A DNA stretch of 64,000 nt from the NCBI GenBank assembly GCA_907164885.2, contig OU015501.1, positions 60,811,119 through 60,875,118 on the forward strand, written 5' to 3'. The notes below the pieces were generated by a model. That model ran no database searches, was not told the origin of the DNA, and was given only the letters and a program-made list of their open reading frames with translations. Shown in pieces: positions 32,901 to 43,940 of the stretch. The DNA is from Dolomedes plantarius (taxonomy: Eukaryota > Arthropoda > Arachnida > Araneae > Dolomedidae). Within the stretch, counting starts at the first letter, position 1. Each line of letters starts with the position of its first letter. A program made the position numbers and the translations under genes.

Positions 32901-35900
32901 AGAGCAGAATGCTGCCAAGTACAGTACAGTACAGTAGAGTGTAAGCTGTTTTTTTCAGAAGAGTGTAAGATTTTAGACGATCAGCAGATTGTTGAAATGG
33001 TTTTGAAAGAACCTGTCAACGTCTAAGACGAGAGTGAAGGTGAAGCAGAGGGTGACAGCGAGCAGAGTGTATCCCACTCAGACGAGGCGGCTGCATTTGA
33101 TGTAGCTCTACTCTACGTAGAGCAACACTCCACAGCGACCCCAGAGAACACTATTTTTCTGACATGCTGGCATAATTTGGCTTCAAGGGAGAGGTATTCT
33201 TCTCTTCGACAAAAAATTTAACAGTTTTTTTCAAACCAATGTAGTTCAGTAATAATTAGTTCAGTACATTGTCTGTAGGTGTTAATTACCTAGAAGCAAT
33301 GGATGCATGCATGGGTTGGAACAAGCAAGGAATACAACGCATTGACCTTAAACATATATTTATTTGATAACCCAAATTTCAATTAACTTGTCAGAGCTAT
33401 TAATATAGCAATCCATTTCATATTAACAATTTTGACATAAGGTACCCAGAAGCAGAGGCAAACTATAGAGTCAAATATGATTTTTAGAGTCTATAGGGGA
33501 GGCACTTACTATAACGGATGTATGCAGCGATGATTGTAGCATCGGCAACCGGGACCCAGTATCATCTCCAGTGTAGGAACACCTTGGTGGGATATTCGCA
33601 CTTCTCCAAGGCTATGGGGCAGACGAGAGTCTCTGACATCTAACTCTCAGGAACCCAATCTAAAATCCGTCTCCTTCTTTTCCGATTCCTTCCGTCCTTA
33701 GCGGAGCTGTTGTCCGTTTACAGGGGGGCCATTCTGGCAAACGCCTCACTTTCATTGGGCAGTGGGCTGTTTTTCTTTCAGTGGTTCCTACCCCTAATTG
33801 GTTCTTTATTACACCGCTTCTGTCGTCTCTGTCCATAGTCTATGTAGTACCTCCCCCAACATACTTTTATTTTGCAAAACAACTTTGACCCTTCTCATCT
33901 GACGTTTTTACTGTGGGCCATAAAATAACGACCATCCATCTTGTAAAATTTAGACTTCAGATCGCTATCACTGGCCACAACGACAGCTATTCTTCTATTT
34001 TTTATTGGTTTACAATCCTGTATTTACCCCTGCCTCTGCATCCTTTATAATACATTCTTTATTGTCCACACACCATGGGGAATTATACCATTTTCACTTC
34101 TACATTGTCTAACTTTGAATTTTCTTGTAATTTTCAGAAATATACTTTATATTAATTAGTATCACTGTGGTTTTATTGTAACCTTAGTCATTTTTGACAT
34201 TGGTTTCGGATTATCGGGACTCCACTGTATATGATTTCCATAAGTAATCTATAATATCAGCTAACATGAGAATGGCTCTTAGGTTTGGTATGTAAAATAT
34301 TCAGTATTGGATACAAGGATATTAGTTTCTGCGCCTAGCTACTAATTAGAAGAATATTGCAATATAGTATTTTAATGGGGTTTCTTTCCTGTAAATTTAA
34401 GACTTTGGAAGCACCGTTTTGTAATTGTTGTTTCTCTCTGTGGGCCAGACAATGGCCGTATAACTCTGGTGCTGGCATTTAGTTTCCATTGTCTGTAGAT
34501 TGGAGCTGTAATGTGTTTTACCTGTGACATAGAGTCTAACTCAACTCTCAAGGTAGCCTATTTCACAGGTCACTTGAAATGGAATTAACAGCCAAATAAC
34601 AGATTTAAGAAATTAACGAATATGCACTTTATTCGGTGCTCTGGGTTAAATGGGAGTAAAACAAAGTTATTAATACAGGAACACTTGAAGAATACGATGA
34701 ATTGATTTATGCACTACGACTACAGTCTACTCAAAGATGAGTCGTGGACGCACCCCACAGCTATGGTCCAGGGAAAGGAGTAAAGTCATAATCATTCTAG
34801 TAGTCAGTTGAGTCTCAGAGATCACGATCAGAACACATAAAGATGAATTAAAGTTCGTGAAGATCCACTACAGTTATCAGTCGAACAATCTAGTGATAGT
34901 TATCAAGGGATTATTATCCTGAACTAGACCTAGCTGCTCTCTGATCTTCTAAGTGCAAATTTTGCAACTTAGAGCTTAAATAAAATAAATTCAAAGAGAA
35001 AGGATCTCCGGTCTGTTGTAATCACTCTCCACTAAAAAAGTCTCATAGCTCTCATCATCCACCTCTTTTATAAGCTTGTCCCCTGGTGGGACATTTTAAT
35101 TTTCGCTCTCCTGAGCCCATTTTCCTATTGGTTCTAGTTGGGTTCTGTATGCAAAATTATGGTAGTTAATTTATCGATACAACATCAGAAACCAACTTAT
35201 CGATACCTATCAGGGGGAAGTCCACCTTTGTGCTTTAGTGTCAAGTTCATAGATGGTCAGGAGCTGGGTCATTGTTCTGCTGCTGCTTACCTGCTGGGAG
35301 GACCAGTTGATGCTTTGTCATTCCCTGGCTGCTTCGGGAAGAGGAAATACCTCTGCCATTAACCCCTTTGAAGGATCTCTGCAGTTTTAAAGTTTCATTA
35401 CTATTTTCTAAGCAGCGATTTAATGGATTTTCAAGGCCTTGAGGGATGGAAATGCCACAGAACCCTGCTGCTGGCAAGGATGATTGTAGTTGTTTAGGAT
35501 CAGTTTTAAGCTGTAGGCCCTGGTTTGTTTATCCCTTCTTTTATAAAGGATTACCTGCCCCAATGCTCCAAAATCAATTAACCAACTCTATTTGCAGAAA
35601 TTTTGATCTGAAATTACTACAAGAATACTGTTTCCCTCCAAGAAACTGCAGTTTAAAACTTTATTGTTCTGTCCTATAACATTGAAATAGCTTATTACAT
35701 TTAATTAAGTTTAATTTTAAAGTTAAATAAGTTTGTTTCTCTGATTATAGTCTCTCCATTATCATATAATAGGGAGGGGATGATCGAGGACCTACCAGCA
35801 GTTGCACTGTATCAAATCTTGTCCATGGTTGAAATCGATTTTGTAGTGATGGCCAAGTGTGCTTGATCCAGTCTCAGCATGTTTCATACTCGCATGTCCT

Positions 35901-37518
35901 TCACAAAACCATCTGAACATTATGGCAGACATTCATCTCCATGCACATCCTTCACTTGATGACAAATTTCGGCTCCACTAACACCTGCTGTCAGAAACTG
36001 AATAACCCCTCGTTGAGCTTATTTGGACAAAACCATCTCACTAACATGCATAGTCAGCTTGCTTAAGTACATCCAAACATCACATTGATGCTTTCTGATT
36101 AAAACAGTTTCTATTTGTGATATACAGTCATGTACCAGTACAAACACAAAGCCCCGAGTATTTAAATACTGCTGCTAATTAAAAAGTGTCACTTTCATTT
36201 GGGCCACCCTTATATGATATTAAGGTAATATTCCGTCAGCAGGGCCCAAATTGTTGCTAAGATAAAATGTTGACACCATACTGTTAGTGGACACCAGTTG
36301 TTGCCAATCATAAATGTTGTCACTAAATTGACCATTGAAAAAATTAAGACTTTCGTAAATAATTATAAAATATCGAAGAATAAAATAATAAAATAAAAAA
36401 GATACTAAAGAAATAAAAGAAAAATCAATTTAAAAAGTAGGTATTAAATTTTAAATATCTTTTAGTATTGCTGAAAGGATGTCTGTTTTAGGATGCAAAA
36501 GTCTCCAAATAAACTCGATCAGATATGAATCTTTGGCATTTATTGCACTATTTTGCCCTGCCCCACAACCACCCTATTCCTTGGGTGTGAAATCAAGTTA
36601 CAGCATCAACGAAATTATAACTGTGATTTATGGTGAAGTGTTCAAAGCCAGTAGCTTGCAATTCATCAGTTTTGTAACCTTTCCAACAATCTAAAACGAT
36701 GGTACTTCCATCTACAATGGTTTCTTCTATTGCGGCCATTAATGTTTTGGTACTATTCCATTAGCGGGATGTAATAAAATTATTGTTTACGAAAGTCTTA
36801 TTTTTCCAATGTTCCATTTAGTGACAGCATTTATGTTTGGTGACTTCTGGTGTCAGATTTGACACGTTTTTGCGTGGTACCCCACTAACGGAAAAGTACT
36901 GATATAAATTTGATTTAATAATATGAATAATTAGTTCATGCATAATAATTATATACAAAATGAATTTCTTGTACAGGGTTATACATATTTGCATTATCGT
37001 AGGTTAGTATATGCTTTAGGGTTAAACTTCAGTTGTATAAAAATTCTGTCTCAGTGTATGTTTTAGAATTTTATTTAATTCTCTATATTTACCAGTGCAT
37101 TCATACTCACTTTGATAGTTAATGAAATTGGGAGCTATTCTTCAAAATGCCTTATTTAAAACAATTTAATGAATCTTTTTCTTTTACAGATGTACGTTTA
37201 GTGATGGATAAATGTTTACCCCAATTTGATGAATTGGCAGAAAAGTTTATGGCAGCTGACGGCAAAGAAAAAAAGGAAATTATTTTATCTGAAGCTAAAG
37301 AGCTAGCAAACACAATAGCTGATGAAACTGAGAAAAGATCTGCTGATGTTTATCTGAAAATGATGCAAAAAGTTATTGAACGGGGTGTAGGATTTATCGC
37401 AAGTGAAAAAGAACGTGTAAAAAATATTAAAGATGGTAAAATAACTACAGCAAAGAAGGAAGAAATGCAAGGACGTTTAAATATTTTGCATTCTTTCAAG
37501 CTAAAAGATGAACTCTAA
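26966..37518 (+). CDS. ERp29: ERp29 / Windbeutel-like ER chaperone, four exons
   Basis: ERp29 is a lumenal endoplasmic-reticulum protein that assists secretory protein folding; its fly counterpart Windbeutel is needed to export Pipe. Coding exons: 26966-27079, 30600-30738, 32418-32579, 37190-37518. All splice sites are GT-AG and the phases agree, giving 247 residues (human 261). Residues 1-24 are a signal peptide (LIVVLLIICTVGLG). The thioredoxin-like domain starts at KGAVPLDSWTFDK and contains LVKFDITYPYGEKEDEYGKV, LLISEVGVQDYGDKENADIA and NFPVLKLFVEG, with no CxxC, as in the family. Exon 4 is the all-helical ERp29 C-terminal domain (KRSADVYLKMMQKVIERG; EEMQGRLNILHSFK) ending KDEL, the retention signal. 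The start is the ATG immediately before the signal peptide; an upstream in-frame ATG (26939) would add nine residues and spoil it. The introns are full of transposons but the frame is intact. Confidence 0.95.
27785..27897. repeat. 56-bp tandem repeat, two units
   Basis: Units 27785-27840 and 27841-27897 share GGRTATTTTGAG-type starts, GATGGACTTCTCTATGGC and CTAGTAATAGTTCC. Just upstream, TACAGTGATACTTGTCCATGG resembles a pogo-type end (TA-CAGT), so this may be the subterminal repeat zone of a truncated Tigger-like element. Confidence 0.65.
28555..28736 (+). mobile_element. tRNA-derived SINE with intact target duplication
   Basis: A 10-base direct repeat AATAAATATT flanks it (28545-28554 and 28737-28746). 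The A box (TGGCCGAATGGCTAGGGC) and B box (GGATTCGAGTCCC at 28609-28621) are well kept, and the A-to-B distance is tRNA-like. After the tRNA part come GCGTGGATGTTTGTAGCC, TTTAAACTGTAGGTCCAGG and a tail of CCAAA repeats. It is a SINE, not a tRNA gene: the acceptor stem does not close and the tail is non-tRNA. Confidence 0.92.
30739..32417 (+). other. ERp29 intron 2
   Basis: Donor CAAG|GTATGT, acceptor ATTTTAG. It contains the 752-bp palindromic MITE at 30899-31650. The remaining AT-rich DNA (31660-32410) shows nothing else. Confidence 0.85.
30899..31650. mobile_element. Long palindromic (foldback) MITE in ERp29 intron 2
   Basis: Two arms of roughly 330 bases (30899 to about 31225, and about 31325 to 31650) are inverted copies with an estimated 80-85% identity around a loop of about 100 bases. 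The ends are AAGGCTGGTCATAAAAAAAC and, inverted, CAGGATGGTCATAAAAAAAC, each next to TA (30897-30898, 31651-31652). This fits a mariner-type foldback element. There is no coding capacity. Transcribed within ERp29 pre-mRNA, it would form a long imperfect hairpin. Confidence 0.88.
32691..34227 (+). mobile_element. Non-autonomous Tigger (family D) in ERp29 intron 3, carrying a solo LTR
   Basis: The ends CTGTGGAGTCCCGATGATCC and, inverted, CAGTGGAGTCCCGATAATCC lie next to TA (32689-32690, 34228-34229). Internal text is shared with the copy at 40258-40868: GATTACACAGTTTATTTTAT, then an acidic transposase tail. The tail fragment (ILDDQQIVEMVLKEPVN, EGEAEG) comes from the C-terminus of a Tigger transposase; the catalytic domain is deleted. 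The extra length is the solo LTR at 33274-34104. Confidence 0.9.
33274..34104. mobile_element. Solo LTR (831 bp) inside the Tigger copy
   Basis: The insert begins TGTAGG and ends CTACA, and is flanked by TTGTC on both sides (33269-33273, 34105-34109). The related Tigger copy at 40258-40868 has the uninterrupted site TACATTGTCTAACTTTG, which proves the insertion. A single TG...CA block with a 5-base duplication and no internal coding is the mark of a solo LTR left by recombination. The orientation and the family (Gypsy or BEL) are not determinable here. Confidence 0.85.
34440..35582 (+). mobile_element. Degenerate SINE, apparently split
   Basis: 34440-34500 resembles the tRNA-like head of the 28.6-kb SINE (CCAGACAATGGCCGTATAAC and GGTGCTGGCATTTAG). 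35450-35582 resembles its tail (GGATGATTGTAGTTGTTTAGG, GTTTTAAGCTGTAGGCCCTGG, AATGCTCCAAAATC). The roughly 0.95 kb between may be an inserted element whose ends I could not define, or these are two separate partial copies. Confidence 0.5.
35780..36208 (-). pseudogene. Mariner transposase N-terminal fragment
   Basis: Read on the minus strand, RGVIQFLTAGVSGAEICHQV and KDVHGDECLP form the first helix-turn-helix of a mariner-type transposase, with TAA stops replacing a Gln and a Met/Ser-like position. Further on, CEGHASMKHAETG-like residues appear after frameshift. The right end (GGGTGGCCCAAATGAAAGTG read inward) may be the terminal repeat, next to TA. The left end is lost; no catalytic domain remains. 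Confidence 0.65.
36224..36899 (-). mobile_element. Merlin DNA transposon remnant in ERp29 intron 3
   Basis: A 9-base duplication (TGATATTAA / TGATATAAA, 8 of 9 matching) at 36215-36223 and 36900-36908 fits the 8-9-base duplications of Merlin. The ends GGTAATATTCCGTCAGCAGG and, inverted, GTACTTTTCCGTTAGTGGGG are similar. Long inner inverted repeats pair 36285-36355 with 36780-36860 (AAGACTTTCGTAAA). The minus-strand coding remnant supports the family. Confidence 0.8.
36480..36745 (-). pseudogene. Merlin (ISXO2/IS1595-type) transposase fragment
   Basis: On the minus strand, AAIEETIVDGSTIVLDCWKG, then YKTDELQATGFEHFTINHSY and NFVD form the block around the second catalytic Asp of IS1595/Merlin enzymes (I-x-S/L-D-x-W-x-x-Y...F-x-H-x-x-V-N-H-S-x-x-F-V-D). 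A partial HTQGI-W motif follows after an internal stop. The N-terminus and the remaining catalytic residues are missing. Confidence 0.8.
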
Positions 37519-37523
37519 ATAAA
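37518..37523 (+). terminator. Polyadenylation signal overlapping the ERp29 stop
   Basis: AATAAA begins at the last base of the TAA stop codon, too close for the only 3' end. Further AATAAA motifs at 38589 and 39784 could give longer 3' untranslated regions. Which is used cannot be decided from sequence. Confidence 0.4.
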
Positions 37524-38690
37524 GTAAAATGTAATAGAAATTGCTTTTTATTTAGACTTATACATTAATTTGACCTCTCTAGATCCTTGTTTACTTATTT
37601 GTGCAATTTTGTTGTTATTTTGAAAATTGATGTAATGATAATTCTAGATATTTATAATGACTTTGTATCCATAAACCAAGGTACAAAATATTTATTTTCA
37701 TTACAAGTTGTTTTGTTTGCAAAATAGTTTAGATTCTATTTTATTCATATAAAATTTTTATTTCATTGACAAGTTAAGTAGTTGACATTATGAGAATGCA
37801 ATGCACAATAAGCATTTTTTATGAAGTATTTTACCTGTTTATCTCTGCGCAGCGCCTTAGATTTTTTATATGTTATGTGTCTTAGGTGTCTTTGTCTTCC
37901 TGTTTTGTATCACCATTCCAAGCTGTAGACTTGATTTTGTATCTTTTGGTACATTAACATCCAAATATACAGTCTACATCCATGAAGGATTTGTCTTTGA
38001 AATACATGTATATTAAAATTTATTTCTTATTAAATTATTTAAATTATATGTAGAAGCCAAAATTGAAAGTAAATCAGACTGTATCCTTAATTCTTTGTAC
38101 TCTCAATGGGTTATTTCATATGTGAAAACTTTGTATCATTTTCTTACAGTGTAGACTGTATATTTCTGTACTTCAGACTCAGCGTGAAGTAAGTGCTGTA
38201 TAAATTACAATGCTATTTAATGAAGGATTTATAAATCTTTCAGATTTGCTCTTTAGATATGTTTGGCTTATGTTGATCTATATTTTGATAACAATCCAAT
38301 GGGAAAACTTTTTGAATTAACTCTTTTCAAAGACAACACACATCCATAGCTAGTTACTGATTGGTTCTTGAGTTTGCTTAGTGCATATTGTGCATAACCA
38401 GGCCTTAGTCTTTCCAAATATTTATCCTAATTCATTATATGTTTGTCCTAAATACATTTTATATGTGATATTTAAAACACTTTGCTGTATATGGTTATGT
38501 ATTATGCAGAAATTTTGCTGATAAATCATTCTAACATTTAAAACAATATATGTTCTTTCTTTGAATTAGTCATTGTACATAAAATCTAAATAAATTTTTC
38601 TTTCACCAGTACTCATGTAAAATGTAATAAGTTTAGCTTTTAGTTTACTGTGTAAACTCTATAAAAGGATTATATTACTCCATAGTGGCT

Positions 38691-38728
<38 letters not shown>

Positions 38729-40257
38729 TATATTAATACCAAGTCCTACATTGTAAAATTTACAATCATTTGCAGTATACTTTCTTTTCATGCATGAACT
38801 TTTTCAATTGTGTCTGTAAGGATTTACTTCCAGGTCTTTCAATTATTCATCAAATACATTTGATTGGAAAGCTAATAGTGAACTCAAATCCTCAACCTTG
38901 AGACCAGCTAAAATATGTCTAACTGATTGCCATAGCTCAAGTTCTCAACTTCCTTGATTTTCTTTAGTGGGAAATGGCATTTTAAATAAACACTACACGA
39001 GAAGACATCATAAACTGTTAGCTCCCTCTCTCCATTTCTGAAGGAACGTCTGAGACAGTTCCTTTATATGTTTGTTACTCTCTTTAAGAAACAGAACAAA
39101 CTGCCTATAGTTCAAAGATGAATAGCTATATCAAACAGCTGTCATTTCTATTGGCATTTTAATATCATCTATCATTTAAATAATAAAAAAAAACATTTTA
39201 TTTCACTGTCTGCATGAGAGTTGTTCTAGATGTAACCTATGATGTCCTAGATGTACAATGAATGTGGATTTGTTTTAAATTTTATTTGCTGTATAACTTT
39301 TAGTTGTATATTTTCTAGAGGAAATATGATTGTATTCAATTTACCCTGAGCATGTTTTTAAAACTACAGTTTTATTTTATTCTGTTTTAAAACAGCTAAC
39401 TACATTGGCAGTGAAATGGTGATTTTATTAAATGTGTTATATATTGTAACTTGTATTCACCAGGTATTTTTCAGTTTCTTATGAATTGTCTTTGTGTTTA
39501 CTATAACAGTGATATATTTTTTAACTTGTACATACAATAATTAATGAGGGCTTTTTATCTACTAGCTTTGGTTTTACCCGCTTTAATTGAAAAACTACCT
39601 TAAAGTTGAATTTATTTTTTCAACATCAACATATGTGTTAGGAAGATGATTTATCTTTTATAAAGCCTATAATTTTTACTATGATTTTTATAAAAATTAC
39701 AAAATGTTATTAAAAATGTCCAAGTGTCTGATGCTAGGATCTGATATTGAACTGTAAATATTTTAGTTGAATTATATGGTGGTAATAAAGACGACTTTGA
39801 TTACTTAACTTATAAAATATTCTTCATGTGTATATTCAGTTATATCATGGGGTCTCTAACGATAGGAGATGTCATTTGCTCATCTACTTAATTTTAGGAG
39901 TAAAAAGTATTTGGGCACAGAATCTTCTAAATGTATTCATCTGGCTAGTATTAATTGAATTTTAATTTTAATATGAAATTCGTTTTTTCTTTCCTTTACA
40001 TATAATTTTCCATTGTAGAAAGGAACAAGTCGTAAGAATTATTCATCTATCTTTGATATTTATACTTTCTTACATATTTTTTTTGTTTACTTTTGTGGCA
40101 ATTCTCATAATAGATAAATAACTGTCAGGAGGTACAAAAAGTGATTCTAAGATAATTGACCCCCTCCCTTCATCTCCACATTCTGTCTGAGATTCTATAA
40201 AAATTGATATTTATCTTGCACTGTTCTGATGTTTATAATTATCTTAATTCAGAAGTA
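37519..40257 (+). other. AT-rich 3' untranslated/intergenic DNA after ERp29
   Basis: No coding similarity and no element ends were recognised. It holds a TA run at about 38695-38723 and several AATAAA motifs. It is probably ERp29 3' untranslated region merging into intergenic DNA. Confidence 0.5.
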
Positions 40258-40868
40258 CAGTGGAGTCCTGATAATCCAAAACAATCGGGACCAGACCCTT
40301 TTTGGATTAATGAATTTTTTGGATTAAGCGAAATCATTCTTAAAATAAACTTAAATTACATAATCACACATGATTATATATGTGTGATTACACAGTTTAT
40401 TTTATGAGGGCTGCCTAAACGTTACTAAATGGGTGATAAGAGAGCAGAATGCTACCTACTACAGTACAGTAGAGTATAAGATTTTGGATGATCAACAGAT
40501 TGTTGAAATGGTTTTGAAAGAACCGGTTAACATCTCAGGTGAGAGTGAAGGTGAAGCAGACGGGGGCAGAGGGTATCCCACTCAGATGAGGCAGCTGTAT
40601 TTGATGTCATACTATGCTACGTAGAGCAACATTCCACCACGACCCCAGCAGACACACACATAGGCGTAATTTGGCTCCAAGGGATTCTCTTCAACAAAAA
40701 AAATAAAATTTAACATTTTTTTCAAACCAATATAGTTCAGTACATTGTCTAACTTTGAATTTTCTTGTAATTTTCAGAAATATACTTTATATTACTTAGT
40801 ATCAATGTGGTTTTATTGTAACCTTAGTTCTTTTTGACTTTTGGTTTTGGATTATCGAGACTCTACTG
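40258..40868 (+). mobile_element. Non-autonomous Tigger (family D), second copy
   Basis: The ends CAGTGGAGTCCTGATAATCC and, inverted, CAGTAGAGTCTCGATAATCC lie next to TA (40256-40257, 40869-40870). At 611 bp it retains part of a transposase C-terminus (ILDDQQIVEMVLKEPVNISG). It lacks the solo LTR of the 32.7-kb copy and thus preserves the empty site (about 40738-40755). Confidence 0.92.
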
Positions 40869-41188
40869 TATATGCATTACTTTTTGTTTCATAATACTAT
40901 ATATGTGTATAGTAGATTAAAAAAAAATTTGCAGTTAAACTAAATAGTTATTGGAAAGAGAAATGAAGCAAAATAATATATCCTAAATATATTTCATCTG
41001 AAATCCCATAGAGTCAACTCTGTATTTAAAACTGCAACTGTGTTTGCATAACTTCAATCTACAAAGCCCAAATGATCTGTTTTATAAGTCTTTAGTGATA
41101 ATTTTTTAGTTTTGTAATAGGCTGTGGAGGCCCTGATTTATCTCCAATATAAGGATGATAATTAATATGCAAACACACACACATATAT

Positions 41189-41428
41189 CTGTGGCTTGAT
41201 ACAAGAAGTGCCTTAGTCAATTTTTTCAAAAATGACTCTGCTTATGCGTCTTTAAAATAATATTTTCAATGTAAGAAGTACACAAGTCTGTACAATGGTT
41301 TAGAAAACACTTTTAAACCACCAGACAGACTTGGGTACTTACATTGTATGCTTATGTCTCTTTAAAAAAATATTTTCAAAGTAATTTATGAAAAAAATGA
41401 CTGAGGCACTTCTTGTACCAAGCCACAG
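41189..41428. mobile_element. Short palindromic MITE, 240 bp
   Basis: CTGTGGCTTGATACAAGAAG and, inverted, CTGTGGCTTGGTACAAGAAG form near-perfect ends that continue for about 45 bases. TATAT lies on both outer sides, consistent with TA insertion. The centre repeats CTTATG...CTTTAAA-AATATTTTCAA directly and CACAAGTCTG / CAGACTTGGG inversely, so the element is composite. Confidence 0.8.
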
Positions 41429-41439
41429 ATATATATATA

Positions 41440-43940
41440 CATATATGTAAGAATTTATAGGGGTTGGGAAATAGTTAATTTCAACCCTATACAAATAAAT
41501 ACCCTCATGCATAACAATACTCATTTGATGTGCGATTGTTAAGGATTATAATTTTTCCATCTTTAGTAAATTTTCAGAATTTTAACTGTTATGAAAAGTG
41601 AATATTTGTATGAATATTTCTGTAACTGTAATATAAGCAGTGATAAATGCTGTCTTACATTGAAGAAGCTGGTATGTTACATTTTATGATTTAAATTGTT
41701 GTGATTACTGGCATTCTGTGAAAAGGTGACTAATGAAAGTACAAACGTTATTACTATAAAGTCTTGATAACTGCAGCCAAATTTGAAATACTTTGCCCTT
41801 ATTGAAGTAGACTTGTAAATGTAATGCCTTTAAAGTATCTTGAATTGATAAATACATATGTAGTGATAAAACAGTATTTTGTGATCATTCAGGAAAAAAT
41901 GCAAAAATATCTTTTTCATGACTTAAATATTTGCTGCTTCGTTGAGTGCACACTTTAGTTTTTTCATGCATAATCCAGGAAGCAAATACATAGACTTGAA
42001 AAATCAAAAATATATGGAGGGAGAGAGAATATAAACATGTGTTTTCAGAGAAACTAAAGACAGTACTGTAATACAAGCTGTGGGGTAGGCAATAAGATTT
42101 TCTCCTGCTTCATAAATAACAAAAATGTAATGTATATAACACACACCCAAAACACTTAAGGGTCTTGCAAACATCCGTAAACTACATTTATTACAAACGT
42201 TACATAACTGCAGACACACTGAAACAGCACTCTGCATCTGACCATCGGTGGTTCAGTACTCTATGAAAAACAAAGATAGGGCTATATGAAGCATACAAAG
42301 CAGCACCCTCTCATGATTAAATGTTATAAATTAATGATAGTTATCTAAAATCTATACTTTAGGCTTCCTTTAAAACCATACGGGCAAAATTTGTGCTAGT
42401 CAGTATGTTGAATATTTGTGTATTGAACTGCATCTTAATTATTACAGTGCTAAAATAATCCTGATTTTGTTTCTAGCATGAAGTATTTTTTTCTGTTATC
42501 TCTCTAGTGATTGAATACTAAACAGTGAAATGTACGATATATAAAATACTGAGTGATCATTAGTACATACAAATAAATGTGATGTATATTTTTAAAATGT
42601 CACCCAGGTTATGGCTCAGATGTTGAAAATTAAACATTTTTTTTTACTCATTTTCACATTTGTAATAAAAGAAGTAAATTATATATTTTTCTTTACAAAT
42701 TTTTTTTAACACTTGTTCAGCTTTTGTTTGTTATTTTAAATTTTCAAATGTATGGTTAAGTCTATATATATATATATAGCCCTTGTGTTGCTAATGATAT
42801 CCTAAGCTAACAGACTAACCAACTGTTTCAGAATTTTATTACTACTTCATGTATTACCAAGACTTGTGTTCATTAATGAGCAATTAATTATCTTAGTTTT
42901 TGCTTCTGATTTTATACTTTTATATGTTATTCTTGTAGAAATATGTTTAATGTTTTCAAAGACATTCCATATATAATATTTCTAGTCATTCATAGCCTTG
43001 GAAAATGTATTATAGATTTAAAAGGGCAGTCTTCAGTTGAGAAGCCTTTTTAATCAACAATCTTGCTAAACTAGAACAGAAAAAATTTCTTTACACTTCA
43101 GTCCTGACACAATTTTTGGAACGTGCTCATAATTTTTTTTCTATGCTATTTTTAAAACTATTAAATGCAATTTCATTGACATAGTTGTCCAACATAAATT
43201 TAAAATGATTAAATTTTTTCTAGTCAGCGTTTTCATACAGTAATAGTTTACATACCGAAATTTTTTAGCTTCCAGTGCTTTTAAGCATTTAGCTGACGTT
43301 TTACTGCATGAAAAGTTTTTAAGTTGTGTTATGTATGGTATTGGAGGGATAGCATGTTATCAAATGCCCTTTTACAGTTTTCTTAATGCTTTATTATGTT
43401 CTAATTTTGTTCCATTCTGATCCCAGCTTAAATTTTTGCAGCCTAGAGCATTTAAAAAAAATTTCCTTTTATCCAAGTTAACTAGAATGCACTTTGATTT
43501 TATCCTTTTTCTTTATACAAAACACTGCTTGGTGTTTCAATATGTACTACTCAAAATTATATTTACCTAGAAATTGATTTTAAAATGTTCATTTTGTACT
43601 TTCATATTTTGTTTGCTTGCTAGCATTTAAATGTAAAAATTGACATGATTCGAGTTATATTCTTGCATGGCTTAATATCTGTTTACCCATGTATTACAGT
43701 CAAATTTTCAGGCATACACATGTTTTTGAAATAAATTTATACTTTCATTAAGTTTCAGTTTGAAATTTCATCCTCTCCCTTTAAGTAACATGCTTATGTT
43801 TAAAACATAAGTATTTTAACTACGCACTTTTTAAATCAGACTAGTTAATTTTCACTGTATTGCTTATCTCGTCAGGTTAATGACTATCTGTCGGGATATA
43901 TATCAGAGGGAAGTTTAAAGTGTGTGTTTACGAAACATAG
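41440..43940. other. AT-rich DNA, no feature recognised
   Basis: No exon, element end or tandem repeat was recognised apart from a short TA run at about 42761-42778. Confidence 0.5.

Larger units (their letters stand above)
32580..37189 (+). other. ERp29 intron 3
   Basis: Donor CCA|GTATGT (phase 1), acceptor CTTTTACAG. At 4.6 kb it is the longest intron and carries a deleted Tigger with a solo LTR, a split SINE, a mariner fragment and a Merlin remnant. The stretch from about 34505 to 35435 is unassigned; it may be an insertion that split the SINE. Confidence 0.85.
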
